A stretch of 64,000 nt of DNA from Peribacillus muralis (lineage in GTDB: Bacteria; Bacillota; Bacilli; Bacillales; DSM-1321). A program made the translations under genes and the position numbers. The stretch is from NCBI RefSeq assembly GCF_001439925.1, contig NZ_LMBV01000002.1, positions 137,580 through 201,579 of the forward strand, in the 5' to 3' direction. The notes below the pieces were generated by a model. The model was not told where the DNA came from. It did no database searches and saw only the letters and a program-made list of their open reading frames with translations. Positions 27,540 to 35,392 of the stretch are shown here, piece by piece (the stretch's first letter is position 1; each line of letters opens with the position of its first letter).

Positions 27540-28224
27540 GTGCCTGGTTTGTGATGAGGTGATGAAGGATGCCTTGACATGGAGGACCCTGCTTATGAGG
27601 GTGGATGCCAAGCTGATCTGCAAGAGCTGTGACGAGAAGCTTGAAAGGATAACCGGGGATAGATGTTCGATGTGTTCAAGGGGACTCGCCGGTAATTCCA
27701 GCAGTGGTGAACTCTGTTTCGATTGCTTGAGATGGGAAGGAAATGGAGAGTGGTCCGGCTATTTGTCCAACAATATATCGCTTTTTCATTATAATGAATA
27801 CTTGAAAGAAATCATTGCCAAATATAAGTATCGCGGGGATTATGCATTAGCTTCGATTTTCATCCCTTATTTGAAGGAGATGCTAAGGGACATCGAGTAT
27901 GACCTTGTAACGTGCATCCCGCTTAGTGTTGAACGGCTAAAGGAGCGGGGATTCAACCAGGCACAGGCTTTGGCGGATTTGCTTGGCCTTCGGACAATCG
28001 AGGTGCTGACACGGATCGATACGGAAAAACAATCAAAAAAATCACGTCATGAGAGAATCGCATTGCCGCAGGTTTTCCACGTAACAAAAAACGATTTGCT
28101 GCCCAACCAATCAATTTTGGTGATTGATGATATTTACACAACAGGCACAACGCTCAGGCAGGCAGCCAAAGCCTTGAAAAAAGCTGGGGCAAAAGAAGTA
28201 TCCTCGATCACATTGTGTAGGTGA
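27532..28224 (+). CDS. comFC: ComFC/GntX-type phosphoribosyltransferase-like competence protein
   Basis: The 230-residue protein has N-terminal zinc-ribbon Cys pairs (CLVCDE, CKSC, CSMC, CFDC) and a C-terminal type I phosphoribosyltransferase domain. Its PRPP loop is LVIDDIYTTGTT. ComFC is needed for transformation and interacts with ComFA in other species; its substrate is unknown. It is translated from an ATG overlapping the end of comFA, so the two are co-expressed. Confidence 0.93.
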   Translation: MRKCLVCDEVMKDALTWRTLLMRVDAKLICKSCDEKLERITGDRCSMCSRGLAGNSSSGELCFDCLRWEGNGEWSGYLSNNISLFHYNEYLKEIIAKYKYRGDYALASIFIPYLKEMLRDIEYDLVTCIPLSVERLKERGFNQAQALADLLGLRTIEVLTRIDTEKQSKKSRHERIALPQVFHVTKNDLLPNQSILVIDDIYTTGTTLRQAAKALKKAGAKEVSSITLCR

Positions 28225-28249
28225 AATAGCTTAATTTTATAGAATCTCC

Positions 28250-28276
28250 TAAAGTATCGAACGTATTATTCGATAT
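28250..28276 (+). promoter_or_regulatory. Sigma-D promoter of the yvyF-flgM operon
   Basis: TAAA at 28250-28253 is followed after exactly 15 nt by TTCGATAT (28269-28276). The sigma-D consensus is TAAA-N15-GCCGATAT, so two bases differ. It lies about 45 bp upstream of the yvyF start, where B. subtilis has its sigma-D promoter. Confidence 0.75.
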
Positions 28277-28323
28277 AAACAGTACATATCAATAATCATT
28301 GTGATGTGGAAGGAGGGACCTTG

Positions 28324-28743
28324 ATGGATATACTCAATTGTCCAAGCTGCAATTCGTTATTCGTTATTACGAAATTCCGAGATGTTTGCGATGCCTGTTA
28401 TAAAGAGGAAGAAGCCAAATACGATAAAGTATATGCATATATTCGCAAGAAAATAAATAGAACGGCCTCCATGATGCAAGTGGTTAGAGACACTGGTGTG
28501 GAAGAAATCTTAATCATTAAATTCGTGAAAACAGGAAAGCTGAGGATTTCCCAGTTCCCTAATTTAGGCATTCCGTGTGAAAAGTGCGGTACGCAGATTA
28601 AGGGCGGAAGGTTATGCAGCAACTGCAGCGATTCCCTGCGTTCGGATTTGCAGGCATTTGAAGATGAGGATAGGCGCCTGACTGAAATTCCCGGGCATGA
28701 GAAAAAAAATACGTACTATATGAAGGATGATCTAAAAGGGTAA
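28324..28743 (+). CDS. yvyF: YvyF flagellar-operon zinc-ribbon protein
   Basis: The start ATG at 28324 follows AAGGAGGG; a GTG at 28306 overlaps it. The roughly 139-residue protein has two CxxC pairs at its N-terminus (CPSC, CDAC) and two more in the C-terminal half (CEKC, CSNC). A winged-helix-like central segment lies between them. Proteins of this family occur at the head of the flgM operon in Bacillus and are thought to influence flagellar gene expression, but the mechanism is not established. Confidence 0.88.
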   Translation: MDILNCPSCNSLFVITKFRDVCDACYKEEEAKYDKVYAYIRKKINRTASMMQVVRDTGVEEILIIKFVKTGKLRISQFPNLGIPCEKCGTQIKGGRLCSNCSDSLRSDLQAFEDEDRRLTEIPGHEKKNTYYMKDDLKG

Positions 28744-28961
28744 TTCATGGCAACCTTAAACAGGATTTGTTAGAATTTTCGATATTGAAAACAACTTTCG
28801 ACAATCGTTGTCAGGGGAAAGATCACTGGAAACCATAAAAGATATTCAATCCTTGTCGATAATAATGATAGGGAGAAACATACAGACCATAGCCAATCCA
28901 ATGGCCTTATATAGGAATCGTAATTTGGAATGGAAATCGACCGAAGGAGAGGATCTGGAAT

Positions 28962-29225
28962 ATGAAAATCAATAACGGCGGTATGACAGGTGTTAACCCG
29001 TATACTCTTCAAGCCAATAAAGCGGGGAATATGAAAGAATCCAAGTCCGTTGCCAAGGATAAAGTTGAAATTTCTTCAGCGGCAAAAGAGATGCAGCAAT
29101 TATCTCCGATTCCTGCTGCAAGGCAAGCGAAAGTGGACGAACTGAAAATCCAAGTGGAGAACGGAACGTATAAATTGAATGCACAAGCGACGGCTAAAGG
29201 TCTTATCGATTTTTACCGGAAATGA
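28962..29225 (+). CDS. flgM: Anti-sigma-D factor FlgM
   Basis: FlgM holds sigma-D inactive until the flagellar hook-basal body is built. The 87-residue protein is short and largely disordered at the N-terminus. Its C-terminal half has DKVEISSAAKEMQ and VDELKIQVENGTYK...ARGL-type sequence (here TAKGLIDFY), the sigma-binding helices. The ribosome site is GAAGGAGAGG. About 220 bp separate it from yvyF, without an obvious terminator, and it is followed by flgN. Confidence 0.93.
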   Translation: MKINNGGMTGVNPYTLQANKAGNMKESKSVAKDKVEISSAAKEMQQLSPIPAARQAKVDELKIQVENGTYKLNAQATAKGLIDFYRK

Positions 29226-29239
29226 TTTTTATAACGAAA

Positions 29240-29266
29240 ATGGACGGAAACCAATTTCCGTCCTTC
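29240..29266 (+). terminator. Hairpin between flgM and flgN
   Basis: A 9-bp hairpin (GGACGGAAA/TTTCCGTCC) is followed by TTCATTC rather than a clean T-run. It may attenuate transcription or stabilise the upstream mRNA; the operon continues beyond it. Confidence 0.5.
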
Positions 29267-29291
29267 ATTCATGAGGAGAGGAGGCGGCAAA

Positions 29292-29780
29292 ATGTCTGTA
29301 CGGAGCATCATTGAGTCGCTTGAAAAATTGATCAAGCTTCATAAAAGCTTCAATCAATTAGCGATAAGGAAAACGGCAGTTTTGAAAGCGAATGATACCG
29401 AGGCCATTACCGCACTGTTGATTCAGGAACAAAAGCATTTGAAAGCGATTGATCAAACGGATAAGCAAAGAGAAGGTGCGGTCGGGGAATTTCTTCGTGC
29501 AAATGGAAAAGTGGGACAGCCTGCCTCCATTCACAGCGTAACCGAGCTGACAGGTCCGATCGAAACGGAAAAACTTGCCCACCTAAAAGCGGAATTGATG
29601 GAAGAAGTGACTAAGCTAAAGGGACGGAACAGTTTAAATCAACAACTGATTTATCAGTCGCTTCAATTCATCAACGTCTCACTGGATATGCTTAGACCTC
29701 AAAATCAAAACCTGAATTACGGCAACTCGGTTAGAAAACCCCAAAAAAGCGGCATGACGATGTTCGATTCAAAGGCATAA
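29292..29780 (+). CDS. flgN: Flagellar FlgK/FlgL export chaperone FlgN
   Basis: FlgN binds the hook-junction proteins FlgK and FlgL and delivers them to the export gate. The ATG at 29292 follows GGAGAGGAGG. The 162-residue protein is mostly helical with heptad-like spacing, and ends in a flexible Asn/Lys-rich tail. It lies directly upstream of its clients, as B. subtilis yvyG does. Confidence 0.88.
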   Translation: MSVRSIIESLEKLIKLHKSFNQLAIRKTAVLKANDTEAITALLIQEQKHLKAIDQTDKQREGAVGEFLRANGKVGQPASIHSVTELTGPIETEKLAHLKAELMEEVTKLKGRNSLNQQLIYQSLQFINVSLDMLRPQNQNLNYGNSVRKPQKSGMTMFDSKA

Positions 29781-29807
29781 GAAACGGAAAAAAGGAGGCA
29801 TGAGCAA

Positions 29808-31367
29808 ATGATTTCAACCTTTATGGGTCTTGAGACGGCCAAGCGTGGCTTATCGACCTCGCAAGGCGCCTTATACACAACAGGAAATAACGTGGCCAAT
29901 GCCAATACATTAGGATATTCAAGGCAGCGGGTCAACCTCGTCCAGACGCCGGGCTTCCCTACTGTCGGGATGAACAGCCCGCGGGTGGCTGGCCAAATCG
30001 GCACAGGGGTAGCGGCAGAAACGGTTCAGCGAATCCGTGATAGCTTCCTTGACGCACAGTATCGAACACAGAGCAATAAAATCGGTTATTACGGAGCGAT
30101 GAGTGAATCCTTGACGAAGATGGAAGGGGTCATGAACGAACCGACCGACAGCGGGTTGGCTGCCACGATGGAGAAGTTCTGGAATTCACTTCAAGGGCTG
30201 ACGGCGAACACGGAAAACTCAGGGGCGCGTGAAGTCGTTGCCTCGACAGGCGTCATGGTCGCAGATACCTTGAACTACTACTATAACTCGCTAACGAGCG
30301 TCCAAACGGATATCGGCAATCAGATCAACGTTAAAGCGAACGAAATCAATACGATCATTAGCCATATCGATCAGCTTAACCAGCAAATCAGCAAGGTCGA
30401 ACCGCATGGCTATATCCCCAATGACCTGTACGATCAACGCGATGTTCTCGTCGATAATCTCTCACAGCTTGTCAGCATAAAAGTGCAAAACGTCATTCCG
30501 ACGGATTACGGCAGGGCCAGCGATGTTGCGACAGGACTGTACAATATCGAATTGATGAAGGAGGACGGTTCTTCCTATAAGCCGCCCATCAATCTAGTAA
30601 GCGTTAACCAAACAGGCATGGTCGGCACGTCGAAAGTCGAAGTCAGCTATGATAAAACGACAGGTATGGTCGATGGAGTGAAAGCCGGTTCGAAAACGTT
30701 GACGGACTATAAATTTTCGGGAGAATTGTCGGGCTTGATCAACAGCTTTGGTTATAAAAAGGCTGACGGCACGATCGGCGGAGCTTATCCCGATATGCTG
30801 AAAAAACTCGATAATATGACGAAAGCCTTCGTGAATGAGTTCAATGCCATCCACAAACAAGGATATGCATTGGGTGATGGCAGCACTTCAACTCTGAACT
30901 TCTTCGAGATCGATCCAGGTAAAAGCGCTGCCCAAAGCATCAAGGTGAATAGTGAGATCAGCAAAGATCCATCGAAAATTGCTGCAGGCGGTAAAAGCGG
31001 CGGAGCATCCGGAGATAACGAAAATGCTAAGCTGCTGGCAGACCTGAAGAAGAAAGCGTTTAGTGAGTACTCGACGAAAGACCAAAACTCGAAAGAATTG
31101 ACGGGAAGCTTCGACACCTATTATGCGGGTATCATCGGCAAGCTGGGGGTGGATTCGGAAAGCGCCCAAAAGAACCTTTCCAACTCGGTTGTGCTTGCTA
31201 CTTCCGTCAAACAAAATAGGGAATCGGTCAGCTCCGTCTCACTTGATGAAGAAATGACGGACATGATCAAATTCCAGCAGGCATACAACGCTTCTGCAAG
31301 GATGATGACGATGATGGACGAAATGCTCGATAAGATAATAAACGGTATGGGCACGGTAGGCCGATAA
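29808..31367 (+). CDS. flgK: Flagellar hook-associated protein 1 (FlgK)
   Basis: FlgK forms the first hook-filament junction ring. The 519-residue protein begins with the rod/hook N-terminal motif (FMGLETAKRGLSTSQGALYTTGNNVANANT...GYSRQRV). It ends with the matching C-terminal coiled region (VSLDEEMTDMIKFQQAYNASARMM). A variable middle domain fills 200-450. Length is slightly above B. subtilis FlgK (507). It is followed after 15 nt by flgL. Confidence 0.95.
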   Translation: MISTFMGLETAKRGLSTSQGALYTTGNNVANANTLGYSRQRVNLVQTPGFPTVGMNSPRVAGQIGTGVAAETVQRIRDSFLDAQYRTQSNKIGYYGAMSESLTKMEGVMNEPTDSGLAATMEKFWNSLQGLTANTENSGAREVVASTGVMVADTLNYYYNSLTSVQTDIGNQINVKANEINTIISHIDQLNQQISKVEPHGYIPNDLYDQRDVLVDNLSQLVSIKVQNVIPTDYGRASDVATGLYNIELMKEDGSSYKPPINLVSVNQTGMVGTSKVEVSYDKTTGMVDGVKAGSKTLTDYKFSGELSGLINSFGYKKADGTIGGAYPDMLKKLDNMTKAFVNEFNAIHKQGYALGDGSTSTLNFFEIDPGKSAAQSIKVNSEISKDPSKIAAGGKSGGASGDNENAKLLADLKKKAFSEYSTKDQNSKELTGSFDTYYAGIIGKLGVDSESAQKNLSNSVVLATSVKQNRESVSSVSLDEEMTDMIKFQQAYNASARMMTMMDEMLDKIINGMGTVGR

Positions 31368-31382
31368 GAGGAGTGAACGAAC

Positions 31383-32261
31383 ATGCGGGTAACGCAATCG
31401 ATGCTAACCAATAATATGTTACGCAATTTAAGCGGCAGCTACGAAAAGATGGCCAAGCTGCAAGAGCAGGTTTCCTCTCAGAAGAAGTTCACCAAGCCTT
31501 CCGACAATCCGGTTGCGGCCATGATGGGAATGGGGTACCGGACGAACCTGAATCAAATCGGACAGTATCAGAGCAATATTTCCGAGGCGACCAATTGGAT
31601 CGACAGCACAGATGATGCCATAAGTGAATCGGTTTCTGTCATGCAGCGGATTCGGGAAATAACGGTTCAAGGAAGCAATGGCACATATGAAGGCGATCAA
31701 TTGAAAAATATTGCAGAGGAAATCAAGCAACTAAAGGAGCATCTCGTAAACCTCGGTGATACACAGATTGGCGGGAAGTATATTTTCAACGGGCAAGATA
31801 CGAATGTGAGGCCATCTTCCGTTAAAGACGCGAATGGGGATATCGTATACGGCAAAGGGGACATAAACCTTGAAGTGTTTTCTGGAATTTCCCTTAAGAT
31901 CAACACGGATGGATCGAAGGTTTTTGGAGATGCGCTTGCAAATCGCGGGAGCATCGACAAAACGATCGCTGCACTCGAAAACGGCGGCGACGTAGGCGCG
32001 ACACTGGAGGGCCTTGATGTAACGATCAATACCTTCTTAAGCTTGCAGGCCCAGGTTGGTGCAAGGCAGAATCGGATTGAGCTGATGTCGGACCGTCTCA
32101 AGCAGCAGGAGGTTTTTGCCACTGAAATCCTTTCAAAAAATGAGGATGTCGATATCGAAAAAGCGATCATGGATTTGACGACCCAGGAAAGCGTCCATAG
32201 TGCCGCCTTAAGTATCGGGGCGAAAATCATGCAACCGAGTTTATTGGATTTTCTTCGCTAA
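31383..32261 (+). CDS. flgL: Flagellar hook-associated protein 3 (FlgL)
   Basis: FlgL forms the second junction ring between FlgK and flagellin. The 292-residue protein is flagellin-like at both ends: RVTQSMLTNNMLRNL at the start with SDNPVAAMMGM, and AIMDLTTQESVHSAALSIGAKIMQPSLLDFL at the end. The ATG has AGAGGAGTG upstream. A terminator-like hairpin begins at its stop codon. Confidence 0.95.
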   Translation: MRVTQSMLTNNMLRNLSGSYEKMAKLQEQVSSQKKFTKPSDNPVAAMMGMGYRTNLNQIGQYQSNISEATNWIDSTDDAISESVSVMQRIREITVQGSNGTYEGDQLKNIAEEIKQLKEHLVNLGDTQIGGKYIFNGQDTNVRPSSVKDANGDIVYGKGDINLEVFSGISLKINTDGSKVFGDALANRGSIDKTIAALENGGDVGATLEGLDVTINTFLSLQAQVGARQNRIELMSDRLKQQEVFATEILSKNEDVDIEKAIMDLTTQESVHSAALSIGAKIMQPSLLDFLR

Positions 32262-32288
32262 GCTATTCTTAAAAGGATAGCTTTTTTT
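32261..32288 (+). terminator. Terminator or attenuator after flgL
   Basis: The hairpin AGCTATTC/GGATAGCT is followed by seven T and lies 5-20 nt before the ribosome site of the next gene. Since yviE-fliW-csrA have no obvious promoter of their own in the gap, it may reduce rather than abolish read-through. Confidence 0.78.
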
Positions 32289-32302
32289 CATAAGGAGTGT
32301 TG

Positions 32303-32896
32303 ATGATGCAAATTCCGCAAATTAGATTGCAATCCACCCCAATTAAGATTGGGTTGGATATCGAACAGCCTGTGCAGCAAATTGAACAAAAGGCAGCGGT
32401 CCAATCGATAGAGCAGCCGCAGGCCATTCTGGAAATCCATACGACCCGAGGCAAGCTGACGATCGATCAGACAAAGGCAAGGGAGGATATGGACTTGAAA
32501 AGCCTCTCTAAGCGAGTGGAGGAATTCGCGCAGCAAGGATACCAAGACTGGCTCGCAGGCATGGCTCGACGCTCGCGGCAGGGAACGGAGCTGAGGCACA
32601 TAGAAAGAGGCGGAAATCCGCTCGCTGATCAGGCGAAGCAAAACAGCAAAGGAGCGGAGAAGCACTTCAATCTTGGCTGGATTCCCTCCCATTTCAGCGT
32701 CAAGCTTGACTACGAGCCAGCACAAGTGGAGATTGAAGCAACCGCACAAAAACCGATCATTGATGCTCAAATAAACCGGCCGGAACACACATACACACCG
32801 GGCAGTATCGATGTCGAAATCCTACAAAAAAATACGCTGGATATCGATTTCATTAATTTATTTCCTAATAAGACAGGTGAGTGGAAACAGAGATGA
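32303..32896 (+). CDS. yviE: YviE family protein (flagellar locus, unknown function)
   Basis: The two ATG codons at 32303 and 32306 follow AAGGAG. The product has about 198 residues. It is rich in Gln and Ile with a PQIRLQSTPIKIGL beginning and a repeated PxxxIDVEI-like ending, and shows no signal peptide or membrane segment. It matches YviE by position between flgL and fliW and by its general character; the role is unknown. Its stop overlaps the fliW start (ATGA). Confidence 0.82.
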   Translation: MMQIPQIRLQSTPIKIGLDIEQPVQQIEQKAAVQSIEQPQAILEIHTTRGKLTIDQTKAREDMDLKSLSKRVEEFAQQGYQDWLAGMARRSRQGTELRHIERGGNPLADQAKQNSKGAEKHFNLGWIPSHFSVKLDYEPAQVEIEATAQKPIIDAQINRPEHTYTPGSIDVEILQKNTLDIDFINLFPNKTGEWKQR

Positions 32897-33336
32897 ATGT
32901 ACAAACAAAATTTCATGGCAAAATTGAATTAGCCGGAGAAGATATATATCGATTCGAAAGCGGGCTGCCGGGCTTTTTGGAAGAAAAGCAGTTTTGCCTG
33001 CTTTCGTTGGATGACACGCCCTTTTTCGTCCTGCAATCGACAAAAACAAAAGAGATTGCCTTCATTGTGACGAACCCTTTTGATGTGTTTCCTGATTACG
33101 AAGTGAAGCTGACGGATGAAGTGCTCGAATTTTTACAAATAGAAACGGAGCAGGATGTCCTTACGTTCGTGATCTTGACGATTTCTGATATCTTCAATGA
33201 ATCGACGGCGAACCTTCAGGCTCCCGTTGTCATAAATAACACAAAAAAAATCGGTAAGCAATTCATCCTGACCGGAAGTGATTACCGCACAAAGCATAGA
33301 CTGTTCGAACCTCCCGCAGAACAGGAGGAGAAATGA
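32893..33336 (+). CDS. fliW: Flagellar assembly factor FliW (CsrA antagonist)
   Basis: FliW binds either flagellin or CsrA. When cytoplasmic flagellin falls, freed FliW displaces CsrA from hag mRNA. The ATG at 32893 overlaps the yviE stop. The 147-residue protein has the family core [23 protein letters not shown] and the [12 protein letters not shown] segment. It overlaps csrA, so antagonist and target are translationally coupled, as in B. subtilis. Confidence 0.94.
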   Translation: MNVQTKFHGKIELAGEDIYRFESGLPGFLEEKQFCLLSLDDTPFFVLQSTKTKEIAFIVTNPFDVFPDYEVKLTDEVLEFLQIETEQDVLTFVILTISDIFNESTANLQAPVVINNTKKIGKQFILTGSDYRTKHRLFEPPAEQEEK

Positions 33337-33569
33337 TGCTCGTATTGACCAGAAAACAAAATGAAGCAATCATGATTGGCGACGATATTGAAATTACGAT
33401 TCTCGCGGTTGAAGGAGAACAGATCAAGCTCGGAATCAATGCCCCGAAAAACATCGATATCCATCGGAAGGAAATCTATCTATCGATTCAGCAGGAAAAT
33501 AGCAAAGCCACCCAAACGGAAACACATCTGCTGCAAAACATAAATGACTATTTTAAGAAAAAATCGTAG
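33336..33569 (+). CDS. csrA: Carbon storage regulator CsrA
   Basis: CsrA is a small dimeric RNA-binding protein that represses flagellin translation. Two ATG codons exist at 33333 and 33336; the second gives the canonical MLVLTRK start and has AGGAGG seven nt upstream. The 77-residue protein has the five-strand core ([20 protein letters not shown]) with the RNA-contacting Arg in HRKEIY. It lies just upstream of its expected target, the hag leader. Confidence 0.95.
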   Translation: MLVLTRKQNEAIMIGDDIEITILAVEGEQIKLGINAPKNIDIHRKEIYLSIQQENSKATQTETHLLQNINDYFKKKS

Positions 33570-33576
33570 AATCCCC

Positions 33577-33603
33577 TAAATATGTTTCCAAGCAGGTCGA
33601 TAT
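33577..33603 (+). promoter_or_regulatory. Sigma-D promoter of hag
   Basis: TAAA at 33577-33580, then 15 nt, then GTCGATAT at 33596-33603: one mismatch to TAAA-N15-GCCGATAT. It lies about 105 bp upstream of the hag ATG, leaving a long leader. Confidence 0.88.
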
Positions 33604-33641
33604 TACATATACAGCGATGAGCAGTGATATAGGCGGCCGAC

Positions 33642-33699
33642 TTATTCACTGCCCACCGTGAATAACCACATGGATGTGGGAACTTAAAACTCAAGGAGG
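33642..33699 (+). promoter_or_regulatory. CsrA-controlled hag leader (two hairpins, BS1 and BS2)
   Basis: A stable hairpin TTATTCAC/GTGAATAA (33642-33665) precedes a second hairpin CCACAT-GG-ATGTGG (33666-33679) that exposes a GGA in its loop, the typical CsrA high-affinity site. A second GGA-containing site (AAGGAGG, 33693-33699) overlaps the ribosome binding site. This mirrors the BS1/BS2 arrangement known for B. subtilis hag, where CsrA bound at both sites blocks ribosome entry. Confidence 0.82.
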
Positions 33700-33707
33700 A
33701 AACATAA

Positions 33708-34550
33708 ATGATTATCAATCACAATATCGCAGCACTTAACACGCACCGTCAATTATCAAGCGCGACAGGCGCACAATCTAAATCAATGGAGAAACTAGCT
33801 TCAGGTATGCGTATCAATAAAGCTGGGGACGATGCTGCAGGTCTAGCAATTTCTGAAAAAATGCGCGGACAAATTCGTGGATTGGATCAAGCTTCTCGTA
33901 ATGCTCAAGATGGTATTTCAATGATTCAAACAGCTGAGGGTGCTCTTAATGAAACTCATGACATCCTTCAACGTATGCGTGAACTTGCTGTTCAATCCTC
34001 TACCGATTCAAATACTGATGCTGACCGTGGTGAATTGCAAAAAGAATTTAATCAAATGGCGAAAGAAATAACACGTATTTCCAAAACAACAGAATTTAAC
34101 ACTCAAAAGCTACTTGATGGTTCTGATGGAGATGGTAAGGTATTCCATATTGGGGCGAATGCAGGGCAGAACTTAACTCTTGTTATCGGAGCAATGGATG
34201 CTACTACTTTAGCTGTAGGAACTGGAACAACTGAAGCTGATACAGTGGGTATTGATATTTCAAACCAAGCTGGCGCTGATGCTGCTATTACATTAGTTAA
34301 CTCTGCTATTGGAACAGTTTCAACCGAGCGTTCTAAATTAGGAGCTACTCAAAACAGATTAGAACACACAATTAACAACTTAGGTACTTCATCGGAAAAC
34401 CTAACTGCTGCAGAATCACGTGTACGTGACGTTGATATGGCGAAAGAAATGATGGAGCAAACTAAAAATTCTATTCTTGGTCAAGCAGCACAAGCAATGT
34501 TGGCTCAAGCAAATTCCGCACCTCAAGGAGTTTTACAACTTCTAAGGTGA
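33708..34550 (+). CDS. hag: Flagellin (Hag), as read from unspliced mRNA
   Basis: This is the filament subunit, secreted through the flagellar export system. The 280-residue product is short, with the conserved N-terminal D0/D1 (INHNIAALNTHRQL, GLAISEKMRGQIRGL, RMRELAVQS), a small variable centre at about 140-190, and C-terminal D1/D0 (GATQNRLEHTINNL, ESRVRDVDMAKEMMEQTK). The tail NSAPQGVLQLLR then TGA is complete. A group I intron begins at or near this stop codon, and a second tail copy (QANQQPQGVLQLLR, 34876-34920) follows it. One splice model joins the T of the TGA to the distal tail and lengthens the protein to 296 residues. Which form is made in the cell is not decidable from sequence. 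Confidence 0.93.
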   Translation: MIINHNIAALNTHRQLSSATGAQSKSMEKLASGMRINKAGDDAAGLAISEKMRGQIRGLDQASRNAQDGISMIQTAEGALNETHDILQRMRELAVQSSTDSNTDADRGELQKEFNQMAKEITRISKTTEFNTQKLLDGSDGDGKVFHIGANAGQNLTLVIGAMDATTLAVGTGTTEADTVGIDISNQAGADAAITLVNSAIGTVSTERSKLGATQNRLEHTINNLGTSSENLTAAESRVRDVDMAKEMMEQTKNSILGQAAQAMLAQANSAPQGVLQLLR

Positions 34551-34870
34551 ATTTGAAGGGCGTTTTATCTAGTAATGGATAAAAGTATAACTGGGTGAAT
34601 TGCTGGAACTTCCTAAAGCTGCATCAACCACAACGTAACTGGAAACGGTAAGCGTGATGGTCAGAAAATGATGGAGATGACCCAATGGACAATCAGCAGC
34701 CAAGCTCCTTTGAGGAAACTCTGGAGAAGGTTCAACGACTAGGATATACAGTCTAATGCGAAAGCTAAGACCATGAAATCCGTAGGGTGGCGATAGCCAT
34801 TCGAAGTGCCCAGCCCCTTATAATACAAGGGTGAAGATATAGTCTATTCTATGCTCGAAAGACATAGTCG
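34549..34870 (+). ncRNA. Group I self-splicing intron (IA-like) at the 3' end of hag
   Basis: All core elements are present in order. P2-like hairpin TTTTATC/GATAAAA (34563-34584). P3 CTGGG (34591-34595) with CCCAG (34809-34813). P4 GCTG (34602-) with CAGC in the Q element AATCAGCAGC (34691-34700). P6 CTCC/GGAG. R element GTTCAACGACTA (34730-34741). P8 CCCTT/AAGGG (34815-34831). S element AAGATATAGTC (34834-34844). P7 pairs GACTA (34737-34741) with TAGTC (34840-34844). P9 CTATG/CATAG (34849-34867). The R-P8 gap is long and holds P7.1/P7.2-like hairpins, as in subgroup IA. There is no homing-endonuclease gene. Splice ends are inferred: T34548 can form the U-G pair with G34562 in a 7-bp P1, and G34870 follows P9. 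The exact ends may differ. Confidence 0.9.
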
Positions 34871-34920
34871 CAAAGCAAGCGAACCAACAACCACAAGGCG
34901 TTCTTCAATTATTACGTTAA
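34871..34920 (+). CDS. hag: Distal flagellin exon encoding a second C-terminal tail
   Basis: Positions 34876-34917 encode QANQQPQGVLQLLR followed by TAA, the usual C-terminus of Bacillus flagellins. At the protein level it closely repeats the tail encoded at 34507-34547 but with different codons, so it is not a recent duplication. In the split-stop splice model the joined reading frame continues LLR-SK-QANQQPQGVLQLLR. Without splicing this stretch has no start codon and is not translated. Confidence 0.75.
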
Positions 34921-34938
34921 TCATTACTTTTTTAAAAA

Positions 34939-34966
34939 AAGACTCAAGATATTTACATCGAGTCTT
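34939..34966 (+). terminator. First hairpin terminator after the hag transcript
   Basis: The hairpin AAGACTC/GAGTCTT follows the distal hag exon. It is followed by only a short T tract and is the weaker of the two hairpins here. Confidence 0.55.
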
Positions 34967-34978
34967 CAGCTTGTAGAC

Positions 34979-35016
34979 AAAAAGGTGTCGGAATGCTCTC
35001 ATTCCGACACCTTTTT
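34979..35016 (+). terminator. Main terminator of hag
   Basis: The perfect hairpin AAAAAGGTGTCGGAATG/CATTCCGACACCTTTTT has a CTCT loop. The inner 6 bp and tetraloop position match the terminator at 298-337. Confidence 0.92.
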
Positions 35017-35270
35017 CATTGGATTGGATGCCTTTATAAAGACATCCAACGCACAGTTCAAGGACGTGTATAGGATAAAGCTGGATGTGATTTATTTGTA
35101 TAAGGGTAGTTTGTAGTATTCACTTATTTTCATTGGCTTTCTCATGTGTGGAAATAGCAATACTTGCTTGAACTTTATCCATTTTCTTACTGTAGACTTT
35201 ACTAAGATTTGATAGTAAATCTGTTCTGAAAATTGTAGGTAAAAGGTATGCTATCTACATGTTAATACAA

Positions 35271-35392
35271 AGTTGATTGGAGCGGGTGTCCGAGACTCCT
35301 GCAGGAATACGTGTCCAAGGGAGACCCCACAGGCGCAAAAAGTCCCGGACCGCCTCTGGAAAGCTAAGTGTCTGAGGTGGAAATCAACAGTC
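35271..35392 (+). repeat. Dispersed foldback repeat, copy with inverted ends
   Basis: The element of about 122 bp starts AGTTGATTGGAGCGGG and ends GTGGAAATCAACA, so GTTGATT and AATCAAC form terminal inverted repeats. Inside are GAGACTCCTGCAGG, GAGACCCCACAGGCGC and GGACCGCC blocks shared with the copies at 52.8 and 57.1 kb. It separates the hag terminator from the flaG promoter. Confidence 0.8.

Noticed and set aside
34551-34920. Region after hag as an insertion sequence or a second flagellin pseudogene
   Set aside because: The segment has no protein-coding content before the 14-codon tail, and instead shows the full set of group I intron pairings.
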